Positions 58,176-64,000 of a stretch of DNA of 64,000 bases are shown here, piece after piece. The stretch comes from Akkermansia muciniphila. Its GTDB lineage: Bacteria > Verrucomicrobiota > Verrucomicrobiia > Verrucomicrobiales > Akkermansiaceae. The notes beneath the pieces are model-generated. The model searched no databases. It had not been told where the DNA came from and worked only from the letters and a program-made list of their open reading frames with translations. Position numbers and translations under genes: made by a program. The first letter of the stretch is position 1, and each line of letters begins with the position of its first letter. The DNA lies in assembly GCF_040616545.1 (NCBI RefSeq), contig NZ_CP156688.1, positions 310,001 to 374,000 on the forward strand, in the 5' to 3' direction.

Positions 58176-58520
58176 ATGGATGAAATGAAGTCCAGCATCA
58201 GAAAGTTTCTCTCCCTTACGAAAATGACCCGAGACGAGTTTGCCGATCTTTGCGGCGTCAGCAAGAGCCAGGTTGATAAATGGCTCTCCACCGTTCCTAT
58301 CCCTCCAGCACGACAACGTCTCATCATCAGGATCATGAAAGAGGAATACGCCAAGCAGTCACGTCTGGCGCAGATGAAGAATACCAACAGCATTTATGTT
58401 CCGGTTACTCCTCAGAAGTATGAAAAGTTCAGAAATGAAGCCGAACGCCACGGTTTGACCGTTCCGGAATGGGCCAGTGAAGCCCTGGATGCGCTATCCA
58501 GCATCAAGAGCAGAAGCTGA
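58176..58520 (+). CDS. Small helix-turn-helix protein
   Basis: A 114-residue protein. Residues about 7-50 form an XRE-like HTH (LSLTKMTRDEFADLCGVSKSQVDKWLSTV), and the C-terminal part (IYVPVTPQKYEKFRNEAERHGLTVPEWASEAL) resembles an RHH/ArdK-like or antitoxin-type segment. The palindrome lies upstream. The next gene repeats this layout (HTH and then the C-terminal segment), so the two are paralogues. It is not next to any identified toxin. DNA-binding role is inferred; the target is unknown. Confidence 0.72.
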   Translation: MDEMKSSIRKFLSLTKMTRDEFADLCGVSKSQVDKWLSTVPIPPARQRLIIRIMKEEYAKQSRLAQMKNTNSIYVPVTPQKYEKFRNEAERHGLTVPEWASEALDALSSIKSRS

Positions 58521-58622
58521 AAAGCAGGATTCCACATCCCGGAACAGTCCCAAGGAAAGAGAATATGGCGTTCCAAGCGCCTTTCCCCTATCTTTTCTTC
58601 ATTATTCAACCTGCACAAATTC

Positions 58623-59249
58623 ATGTCTGACGACGATATACGCACCATGGTCAAGGAATGGCTGCAATGCCAGAACCGCAAGTCCTACCAGCTGGCGGAG
58701 GAGATAGGAATCCGGCCCCAGACGTTTTACGCACAAATGAGCGTCCGCAAGATATCGGCCAATACTAAAAAAGCGCTTGCCCATATCATCCCGGACCTGG
58801 TTTCCGACCCGGATTTGAACGCTCCTGCCGCTGCGGAGGAATGCGATCCGAAAAAGCTTAAAATCAAGGAATGGCTCCGGGCGCATGGCAAGACGCGCCA
58901 ATGGCTGGCGGAACAGTGCCGGGTTTCCATCCGTACCGTGCACACCTGGTTTGCCGCGCGCGGCAGCATTCCCGTCACCCAGTCCCTTTTCATCGACAAG
59001 TTGATGAGTGAAGAGCAGCCCTGGAATATCCAGCTCTCCAATACCATTCCCGTGAGCTTCTCCGAGACGGAAATGTCCATTGTCCACAAGTTCCAGAAAC
59101 GCCATCCGGACATTGACCTTCCCCAGTACGGCATGCATAAAATTCTGGAACTGTGCGTCAATGTCCTCGTTCAGGATGAATATGTTCGGCCTGCCCCGCT
59201 TCCCGGATTCACCAGAACGGGAGAGGCCTGCGCCCGGCAGGCCGAATAG
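58623..59249 (+). CDS. Two-HTH paralogue of the preceding protein
   Basis: A 208-residue protein. Residues about 8-60 are one HTH (VKEWLQCQNRKSYQLAEEIG), residues about 78-130 a second (IKEWLRAHGKTRQWLAEQCRVSIRTVHTWF), and residues 140-190 (NTIPVSFSETEMSIVHKF, then IDLPQYGMHKILEL) correspond to the C-terminal part of the upstream gene. It therefore looks like the upstream protein with one extra N-terminal HTH domain. The 102-base gap between the genes suggests a shared transcript or two promoters. Function unknown; regulation of a local or phage-like system is possible. Confidence 0.72.
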   Translation: MSDDDIRTMVKEWLQCQNRKSYQLAEEIGIRPQTFYAQMSVRKISANTKKALAHIIPDLVSDPDLNAPAAAEECDPKKLKIKEWLRAHGKTRQWLAEQCRVSIRTVHTWFAARGSIPVTQSLFIDKLMSEEQPWNIQLSNTIPVSFSETEMSIVHKFQKRHPDIDLPQYGMHKILELCVNVLVQDEYVRPAPLPGFTRTGEACARQAE

Positions 59250-59469
59250 GGGAGTCTTCCAGCCGTCAAGTCCCCTCTTCCGGATACATGCCCATCAGAA
59301 ATGCACCGGCAGGATGACCGGCGCATTTCCGGGGAGCTGTTGTCCTGACGCCTGCTCCGTTTCCATCCCCGCACGGCGTTCATCCGGCCATTCCCCACTG
59401 CCCGGACGCGTTCCAGCGTTTCTCCAGGAATCCTTCTCCGGATGAAATATAGGCTTCGCCACATGAAAG

Positions 59470-59500
59470 AACCCCGTTATTCCTGAAGGAATACGGGGTT
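59470..59500 (-). terminator. Terminator of tRNA-Arg
   Basis: A 13-bp inverted repeat with one bulge (AACCCCGT...ATTCC with GGAATACGGGGTT) followed by T-containing sequence on the minus strand, just past the tRNA. Confidence 0.65.
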
Positions 59501-59508
59501 CCGGAAAA

Positions 59509-59585
<77 letters not shown>

Positions 59586-59665
59586 ATGATGCGGGAAGAG
59601 ATTAACAAAGAATATCTCGGCTTGGCAAGCCCGTATCTTTTAAAAGAACTCTTTCAGCCGCCGTG

Positions 59666-60151
59666 TCAATGGTTGTCCGGGGTAGACATGCCAGCCAGGG
59701 CAGCCCCGAATTCATGCACCAGTGGTTCCTGCCGGGAGAACATGCGTTCCCTTTCCTCCGGCTCCGTGTCAATGTAGCCGTGCAGGTGGAGCAGGCCGTG
59801 CACCATGTACCGGAATAGCTCCCTGTATACCGGCTCCTTGAATTCCGCCGCCTGCCGGATGGCGGTATCATAGCTGACGATGATTTCACCCATCCCGTCT
59901 CCGTGGGGGAAGGTGATGACGTCCGTCACCGTGGGATCATTCAGAAAACGGGCATGCACGTCCCGGATGGCTTCATCGCCCACTACGCTTATTTCCACCT
60001 CGTGCAGGCCGGAGAGGACGGGCACGGGGCCTTCAGGCAGCGCCAGCACGGCGGGGAGGCTGGCCTCCAGGGCGCTGTACAGGGCTTCCGTTACGGACGG
60101 GCTGAGGCGCCCCTCTTCCAGATGGTCATAGAGTTCAAGATGCGGTTTCAT
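59666..60151 (-). CDS. ybeY: rRNA maturation RNase YbeY
   Basis: A 161-residue endoribonuclease for 16S 3'-end maturation and ribosome quality control. The core HxxxH is in YMVHGLLHLHGY (the HGxLHLxGY motif). In the usual motif the third zinc ligand is the His of GYDH. Here the sequence reads HLHGYIDTEPEE, so that position is Asp, and a His stands earlier. The start ATG (60151) overlaps the end of the upstream 7TM-HD gene by 17 bases, which matches the frequent 7TM-HD/YbeY pairing. An in-frame extension to 60358 is rejected because it lies inside the HD gene. Confidence 0.88.
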   Translation of the reverse strand: MKPHLELYDHLEEGRLSPSVTEALYSALEASLPAVLALPEGPVPVLSGLHEVEISVVGDEAIRDVHARFLNDPTVTDVITFPHGDGMGEIIVSYDTAIRQAAEFKEPVYRELFRYMVHGLLHLHGYIDTEPEERERMFSRQEPLVHEFGAALAGMSTPDNH

Positions 60152-61895
60152 TTTTCTCCGTATCCGTCCCGTCCTTTTCATCCGCTTTTCCGGGCTTCTC
60201 CGGATTTCCGGCACCGGTATCAGGCAGTTCCATGATTTCAGGAACCGCTTTGCTTTCCTGTTCCTCCTTCTCCGGTTTCCGGTCTTCTTCCTTTGCTTCC
60301 ACCGGGGGAAGCACAGGTTTTTCAATTTTTGCCTCCGGATTGTGGGAAGGATAGGCAATGCGGTTGTGATGAATGCTTTTCAGCGTCTGAATGAAGCTGT
60401 TGCGGATTTTCTTGAGGTCCCCGAAGGTGAGCCCGCAGTCGTCCAGATGGCCGTCCACCACCCGCTGCTTCAGGAGTTCATCCACCCTCTTCTGCATTTC
60501 CTCACAGGAGATTTTCCCCATGGAGCGCGTGGCGCTTTCCACAATGTCCGCCAGGCTGACGATTCCCGTTTCCTTGCTTTGGGGATTGGGGCCCTTGTAG
60601 CGGAAGTTGGATTCCACCACTTCCGGCACATCATCCGGAGAGGCCAGCCCGCTTTCCACCCTGCCCAGGATTTCATCCCGGTATTGAAGGGCCTTCCTGT
60701 AGAAGAAGTAGGCCAGGGACGTGCCGTGGTGCTGTTCAATGACGTCCACCAGCGGCCGCGGAAGGTTGTTCGCCCTGGCCAGTTCCACCCCGTCATGGAC
60801 GTGGTCAATGATGATGCGGGCGCTCATGCTGGGCGTCAGCTCATCATGGGGATTGGGGCCGTCCATGATGTTTTCAATGAAGTAAAGGGGGTTCTGCATC
60901 TTGCCGATGTCATGGTAGTAGGCGGCCACCCTGCATTCAATGGGGTTGGCGCCGATGGCTTCCGCCGCTGCTTCCGCCAGCTGGGCGACCATCAGGCAGT
61001 GGTGGAAGGTTCCCGGAGCTTCCATTTGCAGCCGCTTCATGAGCGGGCGGTTCATGTCCGCCATTTCCAGCCAGGAAATGGGCGTGATGATTTTAAAGAC
61101 GCCCTCAATGATGGGCAGCACGCCGCTGATCAGCACACTGGTCAGCATGCTCACGCCAAACGCCACAGCCAGGCACACCAGCACGCCCACCAGGTTGTAG
61201 TCCCAGGCCTGGAGGTTGATGACCCCCATGATGCAGCACAGAACCATGATCAGGAGCCCCACAAAGAAGCCGGCCCGCAGCAATTGCGCCCGGTTTCTCA
61301 GATTATGGGTGAGCAGCACCGTGAGCATGCCGGACAGGGAGCTCAATATCCAGAACTGGACCTGTTTTTCCGGCACGTATTGCGCCGGCAGAATGAAGAA
61401 TCCGCCAAGCATGCAGATGGCGATGGTGGCGAACATGCCCAGCAGCGGCCCCAGCAGCACCGTCACAATCAGCGGGGCCATCATGTAAGGCAGGTACAGG
61501 AGTTCGTTGCCTATGTCCGACGTAATGTTGGCCGTCACATGGCGGATGAGGCCAAAGAAGAGGAGCTGAAGCAGAATGGCCCCCCAGGTGACGACAAAGG
61601 TTTTGTTCTTTTTCCGCAGGGATCCGGCGCAGAGCCAGTACATGGGCATCAGCGCCAGCGTTACGGAGAAGAGCAGGAAGGCTTCAGATACATTGTGCCA
61701 CAGGGATTTTCCCCAATGGGGGCTGTAACTGCCCATCCACTGCAGGATGATGAAGACCAGAATGCACAAGCCCGCGGATACTGCCACGTTGGAGTCCAGG
61801 CGGTCTCCCGGAGAGCGTGGCGCGGAAGAAGCCTCTTCCGCGGTTTTTCCGTCTTTTACCGCTGCTGCGGCATGTTTTTTCAGAAAATGAAACAT
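60135..61895 (-). CDS. 7TM-HD phosphohydrolase (PgpH-like)
   Basis: A 586-residue inner-membrane protein. After a cytoplasmic N-terminus (residues 1-35) come seven or so helices (about 36-290), then a cytoplasmic HDIG domain with HCLMVAQLAEAAAEAIG, AAYYHDIGKMQNPLYFIEN, HVHDGVELA and EQHHGTSLAYFFYRKA. In Listeria and others, PgpH with this motif hydrolyses c-di-AMP. The extracellular 7TMR-HDED sensor domain found in PgpH is missing or reduced, because only about 35 residues precede the first helix. The C-terminal tail is Glu/Lys/Pro rich. It overlaps ybeY and sits just downstream of plsX. Confidence 0.9.
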   Translation of the reverse strand: MFHFLKKHAAAAVKDGKTAEEASSAPRSPGDRLDSNVAVSAGLCILVFIILQWMGSYSPHWGKSLWHNVSEAFLLFSVTLALMPMYWLCAGSLRKKNKTFVVTWGAILLQLLFFGLIRHVTANITSDIGNELLYLPYMMAPLIVTVLLGPLLGMFATIAICMLGGFFILPAQYVPEKQVQFWILSSLSGMLTVLLTHNLRNRAQLLRAGFFVGLLIMVLCCIMGVINLQAWDYNLVGVLVCLAVAFGVSMLTSVLISGVLPIIEGVFKIITPISWLEMADMNRPLMKRLQMEAPGTFHHCLMVAQLAEAAAEAIGANPIECRVAAYYHDIGKMQNPLYFIENIMDGPNPHDELTPSMSARIIIDHVHDGVELARANNLPRPLVDVIEQHHGTSLAYFFYRKALQYRDEILGRVESGLASPDDVPEVVESNFRYKGPNPQSKETGIVSLADIVESATRSMGKISCEEMQKRVDELLKQRVVDGHLDDCGLTFGDLKKIRNSFIQTLKSIHHNRIAYPSHNPEAKIEKPVLPPVEAKEEDRKPEKEEQESKAVPEIMELPDTGAGNPEKPGKADEKDGTDTEKNETAS

Positions 61896-61901
61896 GGTTG
61901 A

Positions 61902-62951
61902 TTATTTAGGGTACACTTCGGAGACCTCCGGAATGGGGCCCAGCCTGGCCATCTCCTCTTCAATGAGGGGATTGACACCCTGCTGCACCATCTCCATGGA
62001 GACTCTCAAGGCATTGCGGATGGCGGCGGGAGAGGAGCTCCCGTGGGCGATGATGGTCACGCCCCGGACGCCCAGCAGGGGACTGCCCCCCACGGAGTCG
62101 GCGGAAAGGCGCGCTTTCATGGCGCGGAATGCGCCGGAAGCGCAGGCGGCTCCCATCATGCGGAGCGGATTCGCCTGAAGTTCCTCCTTCAGCCACTTGC
62201 TGAACGCCTTGGCGGTGGCCTCGCAGGTTTTCAGCAGCACGTTTCCGGTAAAACCGTCCGTCAGCGCCACGTCTATTTCATGCTCAAAAAGATCGTGGCC
62301 CTCCACATTGCCCACAAATTTGAAAGGGAGCGCGCCGCGCTCCTCCAGATGCTTCAAGAGACAGAAAGTTCCCTTGGTAAAGTCCGTTCCTTTTTCATCC
62401 TCGGAGCCATTGCTCATGACCCCTACCTTGGGCACCGGCTTGCCGTAAACGGAACGGGCCAGGATACTGGCCATGACGGCGTAGCCCACCAGATGCCGGG
62501 GCTTGGCCTCCGGGTTGGCGCCGGTATCCGTCACATTGCAAACGCCGAATTCATTGGGAAGCTGGGTCACGATTCCCGCGCGTTCCACACCGTTGAGCAG
62601 CCTGAGCTTGATGGTGGCCGCCGCTACGGCCGCGCCCGTGTTGCCCGCGCTGACCACGGCGTCCGCGTCTCCGGATTTGACCAGGTCCACGGAGACGGAC
62701 ATGGAGGAGTTTTTCTTCTGCCTCACCGCCAGCAGGCCGGATTCATTCATTTCCACCACTTCCGCAGCGGGAACGATTTCCACACGCGGACCGGAAAGGC
62801 CCCAGCGGTCACAGGAATCACGCACCACGTCTTCCCTCCCCACCAGGTAGATTTTTTCAATGAGAGGAAAATCCTGCAGGGCACGCTTTGCCCCGTCCAG
62901 GTTAATATCAGGCGCATTGTCGCCGCCCATCACATCCAGTGCAATCTTCAT
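61902..62951 (-). CDS. plsX: Phosphate acyltransferase PlsX
   Basis: A 349-residue enzyme making acyl-phosphate from acyl-ACP for membrane phospholipid synthesis. Family phrases seen: IALDVMGGDNAPDINLDGAK at the start, VSAGNTGAAVAAATIKL (active-site loop), DTGANPEAKPRHLVGYAVM, and GNVEGHDLF. It is the fourth gene of the rpmF cluster, with 148 bases between it and rpmF. The neighbouring 7TM-HD gene starts 6 bases after its stop, so the two are in one operon. Confidence 0.95.
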   Translation of the reverse strand: MKIALDVMGGDNAPDINLDGAKRALQDFPLIEKIYLVGREDVVRDSCDRWGLSGPRVEIVPAAEVVEMNESGLLAVRQKKNSSMSVSVDLVKSGDADAVVSAGNTGAAVAAATIKLRLLNGVERAGIVTQLPNEFGVCNVTDTGANPEAKPRHLVGYAVMASILARSVYGKPVPKVGVMSNGSEDEKGTDFTKGTFCLLKHLEERGALPFKFVGNVEGHDLFEHEIDVALTDGFTGNVLLKTCEATAKAFSKWLKEELQANPLRMMGAACASGAFRAMKARLSADSVGGSPLLGVRGVTIIAHGSSSPAAIRNALRVSMEMVQQGVNPLIEEEMARLGPIPEVSEVYPK

Positions 62952-63099
62952 AGTATCTGTTGGAGAAGTGTGTTAACAGAAAAAACAGCCCGCTTCAAGC
63001 AAGTTCAGCCGCTTTGCGGAGCAAAAGCGGCTGGAGAGTCAATATGATAACGCCGGATTACGGCGATACTTTTCAAGGCAAATGCGGCGCCTGCGGAGC

Positions 63100-63291
63100 T
63101 TACGCTTCCGCCTTCACCACGATTTCCTTGCCGGAACGGGTCGTATACGTACCGCAATTGGGGCAGGCGGTATGACCGGGGGTGCTGCTGCCGCAATTCT
63201 GGCACTTGCGGAGCTTCGGAGCGCGCCATGCCTGCGCGGCAAGGCGGGTACGCTGCTTCATCTTGGACGTTCTGCGCTTAGGTGCTGCCAT
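63100..63291 (-). CDS. rpmF: 50S ribosomal protein L32
   Basis: A 63-residue zinc-ribbon protein of the large subunit. The start [16 protein letters not shown] and the four-Cys cluster [17 protein letters not shown] are diagnostic. The order DUF177-L32-PlsX is conserved across many bacteria, which also supports the neighbours' assignments. Confidence 0.97.
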
Positions 63292-63314
63292 AATTTTAGT
63301 TGGTAAAAAGGTGA

Positions 63315-63806
63315 TTAATGATGATCCCCCAGCTCATTGAGGGCGTCCCACACGCCACTATTCTTGCTCGGGGCAGAACTGTTTACACCCGTTACCCCCT
63401 CTTTGTCCACCCCAAAATATGGAGTTTTCGCCATACAGTCGTTTTCCATGCCCCCGTCCGCACATTTCGGGTACGCCGGAAAATCCAGGACTATTTCCTC
63501 GCGCATGGAGTCTGAAACGTCCACAACACTCTGTGAATCAATTTCAAAAGAAGCGGCAAATTCATTTACCTCCACCACGTAGTCAAAGTAGCCCAGGCAC
63601 CGCACGCAGCGGAATTTGAACGGGGCGGAAATATTGCCCCTCACGAATAATTCGTTCTCAAACCTCTGCACGTACAGGTCAAAAGCAAGAGGCCCAATGG
63701 AATTGACCTCTTCATCATCGATGCCGAAGATTTCGGAATCCAGCTCACCGCTGTATTTCTTCCCCGCTTCCGGCAAGTTCTCAAGCTCTACCAGCAATCT
63801 TTTCAT
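63315..63806 (-). CDS. DUF177 (YceD-like) protein
   Basis: A 163-residue protein of the YceD/DUF177 family. Typical features are a beta-rich N-terminal half ([24 protein letters not shown]) and a Cys pair CVRC, with an acidic region [15 protein letters not shown]. It lies 23 bases upstream of rpmF, as usual, and has been linked in other bacteria to 23S rRNA accumulation. The C-terminal part (residues about 110-163) includes [11 protein letters not shown] and a Ser/Asn-rich tail. Confidence 0.9.
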
Positions 63807-63923
63807 GACCGCATCTTACAGGCACACCCCGCGCCTGACAAGCAGACAGGGCGGCACCATTCACGGAAAGGGGGAGGGATGACACAGCCCCTTTCCCCGC
63901 GCCTCTTCCAATCCGGCCCGGGC

Positions 63924-64000
63924 CTAACCGGGAGGCCATTCCAGCTTGCGGCCCGCCAGCAGGTGCATGTGCAGATGGGGCACCGCTTCCCCGGCGTCCG
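63924..64000 (-). CDS. HIT-family protein, C-terminal end (partial)
   Basis: Only the last 24 residues are visible; the gene continues past the window. They read VPHLHMHLLAGRKLEWPPG, the histidine-triad active site (HxHxH) and C-terminus of Hint/PKCI-like nucleotide hydrolases. It is upstream of the DUF177 gene on the same strand, with 117 bases between. Confidence 0.88.
   Translation of the reverse strand, partial: DAGEAVPHLHMHLLAGRKLEWPPG

Overview
The window looks like ordinary chromosome from a GC-rich, Gram-negative member of the Planctomycetes-Verrucomicrobia-Chlamydiae group, most likely an Akkermansia-type verrucomicrobium. This rests on three points. A 51-residue small basic protein at 33926-34081 resembles the family I know from Chlamydiae and Verrucomicrobiae. 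There is a complete 16S-Ile-Ala-23S-5S operon. There are also many secreted or lipid-anchored proteins of unknown function, plus the tail of a large glycoside-hydrolase-like protein at the left edge. The species assignment is inference, because no search was run.

Layout. 1-18100 holds the glycosidase tail, a plasma-membrane-type Ca2+ P-type ATPase, an RND efflux pair (adaptor plus AcrB-like pump, no outer-membrane channel), a DASS carboxylate transporter, a histone-tail-like Lys/Ala protein, ThiD, Sel1 and outer-membrane proteins, DUF805, and a lone Eco57I/TaqI-type adenine methyltransferase. 18290-30500 has an AT-rich secreted protein, a tRNA-Thr/Lys/Lys cluster, lipoproteins, an SDR, peptide deformylase, threonine dehydrogenase, glucan phosphorylase, a K+ channel, an Spx/ArsC protein, an MBL/beta-CASP nuclease and TatA. 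30500-40000 is an information-processing block: an RsuA/RluB pseudouridine synthase with a very long RGG-type repeat tail, the small basic protein, TrmD, prfB with a programmed +1 frameshift, a DtxR-type regulator and rpsA with a switch-like leader.

40058-42945 is the most unusual part. A complete tRNA-Pro(CGG) is followed 2.78 kb later by a second copy of its 3' half and terminator (about 81 bp, two substitutions). Between the copies lies visibly AT-richer DNA with two translationally coupled genes and no integrase: a cysteine-rich 543-residue protein with an HExxH motif, and a secreted 169-residue partner whose fold resembles the C-terminus of the first. I read this as a small non-autonomous integrative element and as the best candidate for an undescribed system.

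43000-49600 carries a GYF/DUF4328 membrane protein, an M23 peptidase and a compact biosynthetic run (SDR-like, dapA, dapB, folK, panB, sugar-phosphate isomerase). 49740-55650 is the rRNA operon on the minus strand, with a strong promoter and leader. 55660-64000 has a TlpA-like protein with a second cysteine-less thioredoxin domain, two related helix-turn-helix proteins behind a palindromic operator candidate, tRNA-Arg, and the conserved run HIT - DUF177 - rpmF - plsX - 7TM-HD - ybeY, which links ribosome maturation, phospholipid synthesis and probable cyclic-dinucleotide turnover.
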